A program made the translations under genes and the position numbers. Of a stretch of 64,000 nucleotides of DNA, positions 48,470 to 56,541 are shown piece by piece. The stretch is from Chryseobacterium sp. G0186 (GTDB lineage: Bacteria > Bacteroidota > Bacteroidia > Flavobacteriales > Weeksellaceae): positions 2,914,001-2,978,000 of the forward strand of contig NZ_CP033918.1 of NCBI RefSeq assembly GCF_003815675.1, written 5' to 3'. Within the stretch, counting starts at the first letter, position 1. The number at the start of each line of letters is the position of its first letter. The notes under the pieces were generated by a model. It worked only from the letters and a program-made list of their open reading frames with translations, was not told the origin of the DNA and searched no databases.

Positions 48470-49099
48470 ATGAATAAAGAACAAGATATTTTATTAAAAG
48501 AAGGTAAAATGCTCCCTGTAATGGAGCATTTTTACACTTTACAAGGAGAAGGAGCACACACTGGAAAAGCCGCTTATTTTATCAGATTGGGTGGTTGCGA
48601 CGTTGGTTGCCACTGGTGTGATGTAAAGGAAAGCTGGGACCCGGAATTACATCCATTGATGGATGCAATGGAAATTGCAGAAACAGCAGCTAAGCATTGT
48701 AAAACTATAGTTCTTACAGGGGGAGAGCCTCTAACCTGGAACCTTGAAATACTGACCTCCAAATTGAAAGAACTTGGATGTACCATTCATATCGAAACTT
48801 CAGGAGCATATCCTATGAGCGGACATTTAGACTGGATCACTCTTTCACCAAAGAAAACAGGACTGCCAAAAGAGGAAATCTACCAAAAGGCTCATGAGCT
48901 TAAAGTAATCGTTTTTAATAATCATGACTTTGAATTTGCTCAGGAACAGGCTGCAAAAGTTTCAGAAAACTGCAAGCTTTATCTTCAAAGTGAATGGAGC
49001 AAAAGAGATGATATGTATCCGAAGATTACAGACTTCATTCTGGCGCATCCGGAATGGCAGGCATCAGTTCAGACACACAAATACCTGAATATCCCGTAA
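48470..49099 (+). CDS. queE: 7-carboxy-7-deazaguanine synthase
   Basis: 209 residues from the ATG at 48470; the longer frame to 48431 would need TTG and overlap folD. Radical-SAM motif Cx3Cx2C is seen in GGCDVGCHWCD, with FYTLQGEG at the N-terminus and LTGGEPL. Makes CDG from carboxy-tetrahydropterin on the route to queuosine and other deazapurines. The rest of the pathway is not in this window. Confidence 0.93.
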   Translation: MNKEQDILLKEGKMLPVMEHFYTLQGEGAHTGKAAYFIRLGGCDVGCHWCDVKESWDPELHPLMDAMEIAETAAKHCKTIVLTGGEPLTWNLEILTSKLKELGCTIHIETSGAYPMSGHLDWITLSPKKTGLPKEEIYQKAHELKVIVFNNHDFEFAQEQAAKVSENCKLYLQSEWSKRDDMYPKITDFILAHPEWQASVQTHKYLNIP

Positions 49100-49142
49100 A
49101 AATACGTACATTAGCTTGCCGTATCCGTTATAACTCCGATAG

Positions 49143-50513
49143 ATGCAGAGAATTCGATACTCTAGATACCTGAAATCGATCATTATTTTGCTTGACCTTA
49201 TGGTTATTGCATCTATTTTTATACTCTTTTTTATAAGCAGAAACGAAGACTTAAAATATCATAAGGAAACCTGGTATCAGAATGCTTTTTCCTTGGTTTT
49301 GATATTTTTGTTCTGGGTACTTCTTAGTGGTAGGACAAAAATATACAATATCCCCAGAAATTTAACCTATACCTTATTTCTGGAAAGGCTATTGATCCAT
49401 TTCATATCTTTTATACTTGGTGTTCTGCTTATTGGAAAGGTAAGTAAAAATGTATTTTTCAACTCGGATATCTACTGGCTTTCATTTTATCTGTTCGCCT
49501 TTATCTTTTCGGCGAAATCACTTATTTATTTCGCTATCAAGTATTTCCGGTCTTTAGGGGTTAACTACCGAAATGTAATGTTTTTAGGAAATAATGATTC
49601 TACTGATATTCTGAAAAATATATTTAAAGATCGTAAAGATTACGGATACAAAATATTTGAATATAAAAATCTGGATATCCATACGGAAGAATTGGTGGAT
49701 TTCTGGAAAAGCAACGGAATTCACACCCTGTTTCTATCTACAGAAAACTCTTACAGCGAAGATGTAGAATCTAAAATATTCAAACTGGCAGAGGACAATA
49801 AAGTTCATATTTCCTTGATTCCGAGCATCACGCAAAGTGACTTTTTCCTTTATGATCTTGGATATATACAAACTCAGCCCGTTCTTAACCAGGCAAGGTA
49901 TCCACTGGATTATTATTCCAATTTCCTGATGAAAAGAACCTTTGATATTGTTTTTTCAATTCTGGTTTTGGTTTTCATTTGTTCCTGGGTATTTCCGATG
50001 ATAGCTATATTAATAAAGACAACATCCAAAGGACCTGTTTTCTTTCTGCAAAAAAGATATGGATTTCATGAGGAAGTATTTGACTGTCTCAAATTCAGAA
50101 CGATGGTTGTAAATGATGAGTCTACCACAAAAACAACTGAGGAAAATGACTCAAGAATTACCAAAATAGGTAAATTTCTACGGAAAACAAGCCTTGATGA
50201 ACTGCCACAGTTTATGAATGTTTTAAAAGGAGAAATGTCTGTGGTAGGCCCGCGACCTCATATGTTGGCTGTAGATAATTACTATAAACCCAAAATAGGA
50301 AGATATAGTTTAAGGAGTATGGTAAACCCCGGGATCACAGGTCTGGCACAGGTAAACGGATTACGCGGGGACTCTGGCGATGTAGAAGTAGAAATGAAAA
50401 AACGGGTTCTGGCCGATGCTTTCTACGTAAGAAACTGGAGTTTCGTATTGGACCTCGTCATTATATTAAAAACCATTTTACTAGTGATCGGGGGAGATAA
50501 AAATGCAAAATAA
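49143..50513 (+). CDS. polyprenyl-phosphate glycosyl-1-phosphate transferase (WcaJ-like)
   Basis: 456 residues. Four N-terminal membrane helices, a Rossmann-like soluble part, and a C-terminal bacterial sugar transferase domain (from about 262: [38 protein letters not shown]). Loads the first sugar-phosphate on undecaprenyl phosphate, starting exopolysaccharide or O-antigen repeat synthesis. It stands apart from the glycan genes at 25358-29160. Confidence 0.92.
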   Translation: MQRIRYSRYLKSIIILLDLMVIASIFILFFISRNEDLKYHKETWYQNAFSLVLIFLFWVLLSGRTKIYNIPRNLTYTLFLERLLIHFISFILGVLLIGKVSKNVFFNSDIYWLSFYLFAFIFSAKSLIYFAIKYFRSLGVNYRNVMFLGNNDSTDILKNIFKDRKDYGYKIFEYKNLDIHTEELVDFWKSNGIHTLFLSTENSYSEDVESKIFKLAEDNKVHISLIPSITQSDFFLYDLGYIQTQPVLNQARYPLDYYSNFLMKRTFDIVFSILVLVFICSWVFPMIAILIKTTSKGPVFFLQKRYGFHEEVFDCLKFRTMVVNDESTTKTTEENDSRITKIGKFLRKTSLDELPQFMNVLKGEMSVVGPRPHMLAVDNYYKPKIGRYSLRSMVNPGITGLAQVNGLRGDSGDVEVEMKKRVLADAFYVRNWSFVLDLVIILKTILLVIGGDKNAK

Positions 50514-50609
50514 AGCCATATTTAAGGTTAGGATAATTTTAACATTATCTAGACTTTAGTCTTCCTATCAACCCTAGCCTAATTCAATAAAAAAGTCTAA
50601 TTTAGCAGT

Positions 50610-51362
50610 ATGTTAAAAAAGTTTTTCACAGCAGTAGGGGAATATATGATCCTTTTAGGAAAATCCCTGCAAAAGCCCCAGAAAATGAGGGTTTTTTGGA
50701 AGCTGTTCATGAGAGAAATTAATGATTTGGGAGTAAATTCTTTCGGACTTGTCATCTTCACATCTATATTCGTGGGAGCTGTAGTTGCCATTCAAATGTT
50801 CAACAACTTTGATGCTTCTTCTTTTCCCATCCCTCCTGCATTTGTAGGATATGCAACAAAAGCAGTTCTTATTTTGGAGTTTGCTCCTACCATTATCAGC
50901 TTAATTTTAGCCGGTAAAGTGGGTTCATATATTGCCTCCAGTATTGGAACAATGAGGGTTTCCGAACAGATAGATGCCTTGGATATTATGGGAGTAAACT
51001 CACCCAATTTTCTGATATTCCCTAAGATTATCGCCTGTATGATCTTCAATCCTCTTCTTATTGCCATCAGTATTGTATTTGGTATTGGCGGAGGTTACAT
51101 TGCTGGGGTTTTAACAGGAAACTGGACACCCAACGACTACATCACTGGTATTCAAATGTATATGCCTAATTTATTTATCTATTATGCATTTACTAAAACC
51201 ACTGTTTTTGCATTCATCATTGCAACAGTTCCTTCTTATTTCGGATATTTTGTAAAAGGAGGATCGCTGGAAGTAGGTAGAGCAAGTACGCAGGCTGTAG
51301 TATGGACAATGGTATTCATTATCATTTCTGAATTAATTTTAACCCAATTAATATTAAGCTAA
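50610..51362 (+). CDS. mlaE: MlaE-family ABC permease
   Basis: 250 residues with about six membrane helices. The MlaE pattern is present: VVAIQMFNNF, FAPTIISLILAGKVG, SYIASSIGTMRVSEQIDAL and MGVNSPNFLIFPKII. Transports phospholipids with MlaF and an MCE protein. It overlaps mlaF by one base (TAATG). Confidence 0.93.
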   Translation: MLKKFFTAVGEYMILLGKSLQKPQKMRVFWKLFMREINDLGVNSFGLVIFTSIFVGAVVAIQMFNNFDASSFPIPPAFVGYATKAVLILEFAPTIISLILAGKVGSYIASSIGTMRVSEQIDALDIMGVNSPNFLIFPKIIACMIFNPLLIAISIVFGIGGGYIAGVLTGNWTPNDYITGIQMYMPNLFIYYAFTKTTVFAFIIATVPSYFGYFVKGGSLEVGRASTQAVVWTMVFIIISELILTQLILS

Positions 51363-52171
51363 TGATTGAGGTAAAAGATCTTAAGAAAAGTTTTGGAGAT
51401 GTTGAAGTACTTAAGGGAATTTCAACTTCATTTGATAAAGGAAAGGTAAACTTAATCATTGGGCAGAGTGGATCGGGGAAAACCGTTTTTCTTAAAAGTC
51501 TATTGAATGTTTATATGCCATCATCAGGAGAGATTTTGTTTGATGGTCGTGATGTAAACACGATGAACCGTGAAGAAAAGCAGCATCTGCGCTCAGAAAT
51601 CGGAACCGTATTCCAGGGAAGTGCCCTGTTTGACTCTTTAACAGTGGAGGAAAACATTATGTTCCCTCTGGATATGTTTACCAATCTTACCTATAGAGAA
51701 AAAAAGAAAAGAGTTTTTGAAGTAATAGGCAGAGTACACCTGGATAAAGCAGATAAAAAATATCCTTCTGAAATCTCCGGAGGAATGCAAAAAAGGGTTG
51801 CTATTGCAAGAGCAATTGTGAATAATCCCAAGTACCTATTCTGTGATGAACCTAACTCCGGATTAGACCCTTATACATCAAAGATTATTGATGATCTTCT
51901 TTATGAGATTACCAAGGAATATAATACAACAACCATCATCAATACCCACGATATGAACTCTGTAATGACGATTGGCGAGAAAATTGTATACCTAAGACTT
52001 GGAATCAAGGAATGGGAAGGGAATAAAGACATTCTGATTACAGCAGGCAATAAAAATCTGATTGATTTCGTTTATTCTTCAGAACTGTTTAAAGAGCTGA
52101 GAGAATATCTACTTGAGAATAATAAAACGATTGAAAATACAAAAATAGACGATAATGAAAAAGGTACTTAG
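51362..52171 (+). CDS. mlaF: MlaF-family ABC ATPase
   Basis: 269 residues. Walker A GQSGSGKT (34-41), signature SGGMQKRVAIARA and Walker B YLFCDEPNSGLDP. Supplies energy to the MlaE permease for lipid transfer between membranes. The start overlaps mlaE and the end overlaps a beta-barrel gene by 17 bp. Confidence 0.94.
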   Translation: MIEVKDLKKSFGDVEVLKGISTSFDKGKVNLIIGQSGSGKTVFLKSLLNVYMPSSGEILFDGRDVNTMNREEKQHLRSEIGTVFQGSALFDSLTVEENIMFPLDMFTNLTYREKKKRVFEVIGRVHLDKADKKYPSEISGGMQKRVAIARAIVNNPKYLFCDEPNSGLDPYTSKIIDDLLYEITKEYNTTTIINTHDMNSVMTIGEKIVYLRLGIKEWEGNKDILITAGNKNLIDFVYSSELFKELREYLLENNKTIENTKIDDNEKGT

Positions 52172-52766
52172 TATAGCATTAGTAGGGTTTTCAATGTGGG
52201 CTTCTGCACAGATTTCACTGGCAGCTAAAGCGAACTTAATATTTCCTACAGGCTCACCTTCATGGTCAAATATCAAAGGAACCGTGAATGATGCTATTGA
52301 AGGGACAGGTAAAAACAATGTAGGATTCAATGCAGGACTTTCGCTAAAGGTAGGATTGCCTACTTCATTTTTCTTAATGCCGGAAGTTTACTATACTCAC
52401 TTCAAAAATGAGTTTACTACAGAGAATACTACTTTTGATGTGAAAAGCAACCGTATTGACGTTCCGGTTCTCTTAGGATATAATGTTTTGGGGAATATGC
52501 TGGGTGTTTTTGTAGGACCTGTAGGAAGCTTTAATTTAAGCAATGACAATACCTATAATGACTTCAAGGAAAATGCAAAAAACAATTTTACAGTAGGATA
52601 TCAATTCGGTGCACAGCTGGAAATTAAAAAGCTTATTGTGAATGCAAAATACGAAGGAGCATTCAGTAAGGATGAAAGAAACTTCATCAATAAGGTTTCC
52701 GGTTCTGAAATCAGATACGACAACAGACCTAATTTATTTATGGTAGGTTTAGGATATAAATTTTAA
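52155..52766 (+). CDS. outer-membrane beta-barrel protein
   Basis: 203 residues, signal peptide ending WASAQ, then alternating beta-strands (about eight) closing in FMVGLGYKF, which fits a small OmpA-like/PorT-type barrel. It overlaps mlaF by 17 bp, so its expression is tied to the MlaEF transporter; a role at the outer-membrane end of lipid transport is possible but only inferred. Confidence 0.82.
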   Translation: MKKVLSIALVGFSMWASAQISLAAKANLIFPTGSPSWSNIKGTVNDAIEGTGKNNVGFNAGLSLKVGLPTSFFLMPEVYYTHFKNEFTTENTTFDVKSNRIDVPVLLGYNVLGNMLGVFVGPVGSFNLSNDNTYNDFKENAKNNFTVGYQFGAQLEIKKLIVNAKYEGAFSKDERNFINKVSGSEIRYDNRPNLFMVGLGYKF

Positions 52767-52791
52767 CCAACTATCGAAAATAACAACTTTT

Positions 52792-52823
52792 AAATCCTCA
52801 AATTTTAAATTTGAGGATTTTTA
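52792..52823. terminator. bidirectional intrinsic terminator
   Basis: A perfect 14-bp inverted repeat (52792-52805 with 52807-52820) ending in T-runs, between convergent genes; the end of the minus-strand gene lies inside it. Confidence 0.82.
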
Positions 52824-53116
52824 TTTTGTTCTTCAAGTTCAGCCTGGCGTTTCGCAATTTCTGCAGCCTGCTTTTCCAGTTCTTCTTTTTCCTTTTGAAG
52901 CTGCTTGAATTCTTTTTTCTTCTGTTCTGCCTTTATAGCACTTCCCTTACTCAGATAACCTACCATCCCCCCAATGATTAATCCTATGCCGACACCAGCC
53001 ATCACTCCCATGATATGAGAAATTTTAATCTGTTCTACGGCAAAATCAGTGGTAAGATAAAAAAGTAAAGCAGAAACTGCTAAAAGAATAAGTCCGGTAA
53101 TTGATAAACTCTTCAT
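52805..53116 (-). CDS. small membrane protein with coiled-coil tail
   Basis: 103 residues. Two membrane helices (about 5-22 and 37-56), then a charged coiled coil (about 62-98, KEEL/EEL heptads) running to the C-terminus. No family recognised. The stop codon lies inside the terminator hairpin. Confidence 0.7.
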   Translation of the reverse strand: MKSLSITGLILLAVSALLFYLTTDFAVEQIKISHIMGVMAGVGIGLIIGGMVGYLSKGSAIKAEQKKKEFKQLQKEKEELEKQAAEIAKRQAELEEQNKNPQI

Positions 53117-53141
53117 AATATTGTGTTTAGGTGGTTACATT

Positions 53142-53180
53142 AAAAAAGCCTTACCAATTTACTAAAAATTTAATAAGGCT
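53142..53180 (-). terminator. terminator after the M48 peptidase gene
   Basis: On the minus strand AGCCTTA and TAAGGCT form a 7-bp stem (53147-53153 with 53174-53180) followed by T6. The long, AT-rich loop can pair further. Confidence 0.65.
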
Positions 53181-53202
53181 CTATTCAAGATTAAAATTCT
53201 AT

Positions 53203-54009
53203 TTACATTTTTCCTCCCGCAGCCTTATAATATTCTAAAGCTTTCGGTAAATCTTTATTAATATCCGAAATTCTTGTTTCCGGATTCGGGTGAGTAGATA
53301 AAAACTCCGGCTGTCTCGCTCCTGAAGAAGCTCCCTCCATTCTGTTCCAGAAAGGAATAGCCGCTCTTGGGTCATATCCTGCCATAGACATCAGATAAAG
53401 TCCCATTTCATCTGCCTCAGATTCCTGACCTCTTCCGTACTTCAGTAATGCTACCTGCGAACCAATAGGATATACTTTCTGAAAAACACTTGCCCATTGC
53501 GCATTAGAAATGGCACCTCCAAGAATAGCACCTCCATACTGAGCCATCATAGCCTGAGAAATTCTTTCATTACCATGTCCGGCCAGTGCATGTGAAACTT
53601 CATGTCCCAATACTACTGCCAGGCCATTATCATCCTTTGTTACCGGCAGGATTCCTGTATAAACAGCTACCTTACCTCCCGGCATACACCATGCATTCAG
53701 TTCATTGCTCTGCAAAAGATTAAATTCCCAGCTGTAGTTGGCAAGATCTGCTGATCTTCCTATACTCTGATAATATCTTTCCGCAGCACTTTTAATTCTG
53801 TTTCCTACATTTACCACTCTCTTTGCATCTGATGTTCCGGTAATTACTTTACCTTTAGACAATGTCGTTTTGTATTCCTGTGAAGACATTGTTAAAATTT
53901 CTGAATTATTAGCCAGCTGTAAAGACGATCTCCCCGTAATAGGGTTTGTAGTACAGGCAGTGACCAATAGAGCGATTGCTCCCATTCCAAATAGATGTGT
54001 AACTTTCAT
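53203..54009 (-). CDS. M48-family metalloprotease lipoprotein
   Basis: 268 residues with lipobox LLVTAC (Cys19). The zinc site is HEVSHALAGH (HExxH), with the third ligand in ESEADEMGL, and THPNPETRISDI near the end. Resembles LoiP/BepA/Oma1-type proteases that check outer-membrane protein assembly. Single gene. Confidence 0.9.
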   Translation of the reverse strand: MKVTHLFGMGAIALLVTACTTNPITGRSSLQLANNSEILTMSSQEYKTTLSKGKVITGTSDAKRVVNVGNRIKSAAERYYQSIGRSADLANYSWEFNLLQSNELNAWCMPGGKVAVYTGILPVTKDDNGLAVVLGHEVSHALAGHGNERISQAMMAQYGGAILGGAISNAQWASVFQKVYPIGSQVALLKYGRGQESEADEMGLYLMSMAGYDPRAAIPFWNRMEGASSGARQPEFLSTHPNPETRISDINKDLPKALEYYKAAGGKM

Positions 54010-54115
54010 AGTTTGAGTGTTAATAATTCAACCTTAACAATTTTTATTCCAAAATTTTTGATACGGAGAATATTTGCATACATTTTGCTGTTTAAATGTA
54101 ATAATTATCTCTAAT

Positions 54116-54664
54116 ATGAAAAAGTATATTTCTATTCTGATGATCTTCGGGTTTCTGTTCGTTTTTCAGAGCTGTGCGTCACAAGGTTCATCAGATCCAA
54201 AAACAGTGAATACATTGATAGATTCTCAGGAGTTTACTTTCCATGCACAAAGAGCCAATCCTACGAATTATGATGTGATCAACGTTATGAATTCACTACC
54301 CAATACAACGTCTACCAGAATGCTGAATCTGGATGGAGATTATACCATTGATGTAACGAAAAGCAGTGTGGAGGTAGTATTGCCTTATTTTGGAAGATTA
54401 TTCAACCCAAGTTATGGAAATCCGGATAGCAACAGCTACAGATTTACTTCAAAAGATTTCACCATTAATAAATCTCAGAATAAAAAAGGTACATGGACTT
54501 TCAGGATTAAGCCTAATGATGTAAAAACGGTAGACGAAATCAACATTGAAGTCTTTAAAAACGGTAAGGCATTTGTTTCGATGAGAAGTAATGACAGGCA
54601 ACCGATTACCTATGACGGTTATGTCTCTAAAAGTGAAATGAAGAAAGAAAAGGAAAAGCTTTAA
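54116..54664 (+). CDS. DUF4251-domain lipoprotein
   Basis: 182 residues from the ATG at 54116, chosen because a signal peptide starts there (MKKYISILMIFGF) with lipobox FQSC; a frame to 54074 adds non-signal residues. The middle DFTINKSQNKKGTWTFRIKP and IDVTKSSVEVVLPYFGR fit DUF4251. Function unknown. Its stop codon overlaps that of the convergent MeaB gene. Confidence 0.8.
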   Translation: MKKYISILMIFGFLFVFQSCASQGSSDPKTVNTLIDSQEFTFHAQRANPTNYDVINVMNSLPNTTSTRMLNLDGDYTIDVTKSSVEVVLPYFGRLFNPSYGNPDSNSYRFTSKDFTINKSQNKKGTWTFRIKPNDVKTVDEINIEVFKNGKAFVSMRSNDRQPITYDGYVSKSEMKKEKEKL

Positions 54665-55653
54665 TTGCTCTCTTCACCCGATAAAAATTTTTCAACAAAT
54701 AATTTTGCTTCAGTACTTGGATTGGAAACCATTTCTGAAGCATTTTTTTTGTGCATAATATAGGCTTCCTCCACTGCATTGCTCTTTTTCATCAGGGATA
54801 GAATGTATGCCTGAACCCAATATTCAAAACGCTTTTCTGCCTGCTGGGTACGAATTTCCTCAAAACGTCCACATTTCTTTTTCAAATCAATAAATTCAGA
54901 GATCTTGTCATAGATGTCCTGAAGCCCCTCATTATGTAAAGCGGAACCTAATAACACAGGTATTTTCCAGCCTTTTTCCTTTGGGGGAATAAAATCCAGG
55001 GCTCTTTTTAGCTCAAGTCTTGTATTTTTTGCTTTTTGAAGGTTATCCTGATCTACTTTATTGATGAAAATAACATCCACCATTTCCATGATACCCCGCT
55101 TAATTCCCTGCAACTCATCTCCACCGCCAATGATTTTAAGAAACAGAAAAACATCGGTAATATCTGCTACTAAAACTTCTGACTGTCCTACTCCAACGGT
55201 TTCAATCAAAATATAATCATAGCCTGCGGCTTCACAGATCATCATGGTTTCAAAGGTTGTATTGGCAACTCCTCCCAAAAATCCTGAACTTGGGGAAGGG
55301 CGTATGAAAGCATTTTCTTCTTTTGCAAGTTCTTCCATACGGGTTTTATCTCCCAAAATACTTCCTTTATTGATGGAAGAACTTGGATCAATAGCGAGAA
55401 CGGCTACTTTTTTGCCCTGAGCAATGGCCAATCGTCCAAAACTTTCAATAAAAGTAGATTTTCCGGCACCTGGTACTCCTGTAACTCCTACTCTGATGGA
55501 TTTCCCGGTAAGTGGCATTATACTTTTCAGAAGTTCCTCTGCCTGCACTCTGTGCTCTGCCTTTTTACTTTCAACTAATGTAATAGCCTTCGCAATCAGG
55601 CGTTTGTTTCCTGACTGTATTCCCTCAATTAGTTCTTCTGTAGAAAATTTCAT
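54661..55653 (-). CDS. meaB: methylmalonyl-CoA mutase-associated GTPase MeaB (ArgK-type)
   Basis: 330 residues from the ATG at 55653. P-loop GVPGAGKS (59-66), AIDPSSSINKGSILGDKTRM, VGVGQSEV and FINKVD are typical of the G3E GTPase MeaB, which protects and reloads B12-dependent methylmalonyl-CoA mutase. The 31 extra codons to 55746 are hydrophobic and unlike the family, so they are left out. No mutase gene is in the window. Confidence 0.9.
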   Translation of the reverse strand: MKFSTEELIEGIQSGNKRLIAKAITLVESKKAEHRVQAEELLKSIMPLTGKSIRVGVTGVPGAGKSTFIESFGRLAIAQGKKVAVLAIDPSSSINKGSILGDKTRMEELAKEENAFIRPSPSSGFLGGVANTTFETMMICEAAGYDYILIETVGVGQSEVLVADITDVFLFLKIIGGGDELQGIKRGIMEMVDVIFINKVDQDNLQKAKNTRLELKRALDFIPPKEKGWKIPVLLGSALHNEGLQDIYDKISEFIDLKKKCGRFEEIRTQQAEKRFEYWVQAYILSLMKKSNAVEEAYIMHKKNASEMVSNPSTEAKLFVEKFLSGEESN

Positions 55654-55822
55654 TGATTCAAAATTAATAATTAAAAAGTGAATGGTCAATAGCTTGATGC
55701 CAATGACAAGATAAAAAGGCTGATGATGCATCATTTCATATTTCATTATTCATACTGTTTTAATTTTTATTTCTTCTAAATTAAAACTAGAACCCGCTGT
55801 ATCAACGGGTTCGGGAATTTAT

Positions 55823-55830
55823 TACATTTG
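55823..55830 (+). promoter_or_regulatory. -7 box for the first cytochrome c gene
   Basis: TACATTTG matches TAnnTTTG, 21 bp before the ATG at 55852. A GAACCCG/CGGGTTC hairpin (55790-55812) lies just upstream. Confidence 0.5.
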
Positions 55831-55851
55831 TTATCTATCAAAATAAGAAAC

Positions 55852-56145
55852 ATGAAAAAACTCATCGCTGTGGCATCATTCACGGCTATCCTTTTAGTTT
55901 CCTGTACGCCAAAGGCTGCAACATCTACTGCCACTGCAGGGAGTTCAACTTCTACCGCTGAACAGATTGCTCAGGGAAAAACCATTTTTGAGAACTCTTG
56001 TGGAAGATGTCATAAGCTGCCGGATCCAACGTCTCATACCTCTGTACAATGGGTAGGGATCATGAATGCAATGGCTCCAAAAGCAAAACTTACAGATGAA
56101 CAGCACCAATGGGTTTATGATTATATTGTTTCTGTGAAGAAGTAA
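55852..56145 (+). CDS. cytochrome c lipoprotein
   Basis: 97 residues from the ATG at 55852. Lipobox LLVSC (Cys18), a Ser/Thr/Ala linker, then one haem motif CGRCH preceded by GKTIFENS and followed by KLPDPTSH; a distal methionine is likely in MNAMAPKAKL. A single-domain, probably periplasm-facing electron carrier. The next gene encodes a close paralogue, 14 bp away. The frame start at 55828 is a TTG inside the -7 box and is rejected. Confidence 0.88.
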   Translation: MKKLIAVASFTAILLVSCTPKAATSTATAGSSTSTAEQIAQGKTIFENSCGRCHKLPDPTSHTSVQWVGIMNAMAPKAKLTDEQHQWVYDYIVSVKK

Positions 56146-56159
56146 CAACAAACAAAAAT

Positions 56160-56453
56160 ATGGGTATGAAAAAATTAATCTTTAGCGGTATTGCTGCATC
56201 AGTATTTTTGGTGTCGTGCGGACCAAAAAGTATGGCCGTAACAGGGCCAAAGTATACCTCATCCGAACAGTTGGCACAAGGGAAAACCATTTTTGAAAAT
56301 TCCTGTGCAAAATGTCACAAACTGCCGGAACCAACCAAGCATGACAATCAGGGATGGATCAAAACCTTAAGCAGAATGGCTCCCAAGGCCAAGCTTAATG
56401 ATGACCAACATCAAATGGTGTATGATTATCTGATTTCCGTTAACAAAAAATGA
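56160..56453 (+). CDS. cytochrome c lipoprotein (tandem paralogue)
   Basis: 97 residues; ATG at 56160 or at 56166. Lipobox FLVSC, haem motif CAKCH with GKTIFENS before it and KLPEPTKH after it, and RMAPKAKL with the likely distal methionine. About half of the positions match the preceding gene, so the pair arose by duplication. The stop TGA takes its GA from the first bases of the following 16-nt terminal repeat, so a mobile element may have landed exactly at the gene's end. Confidence 0.88.
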   Translation: MGMKKLIFSGIAASVFLVSCGPKSMAVTGPKYTSSEQLAQGKTIFENSCAKCHKLPEPTKHDNQGWIKTLSRMAPKAKLNDDQHQMVYDYLISVNKK

Positions 56454-56483
56454 GGCTGTCTCAAAAGTGAGGCAGTCTTTTTT
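56454..56483 (+). terminator. terminator-like hairpin after the cytochrome c pair
   Basis: GGCTGTCTCA (56454-56463) pairs with TGAGGCAGTC (56468-56477), two G-U pairs, followed by T6. Confidence 0.7.
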
Positions 56484-56493
56484 ATTCAAAAAA

Positions 56494-56513
56494 AGGAAAG
56501 CGAAAGCTTTCCT
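56494..56513 (+). promoter_or_regulatory. GAAA-tetraloop hairpin in the transposase leader
   Basis: AGGAAAGC (56494-56501), loop GAAA, GCTTTCCT (56506-56513): a perfect 8-bp stem with a GNRA loop, 28 bp before the transposase start. Confidence 0.55.
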
Positions 56514-56541
56514 AATTGTATCAAATTGATTAATTTGCTGT

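Noticed and set aside
55654..55746. 31-residue N-terminal extension of MeaB
   Set aside because: The added sequence is hydrophobic and unlike the family; the ATG at 55653 gives the normal length.
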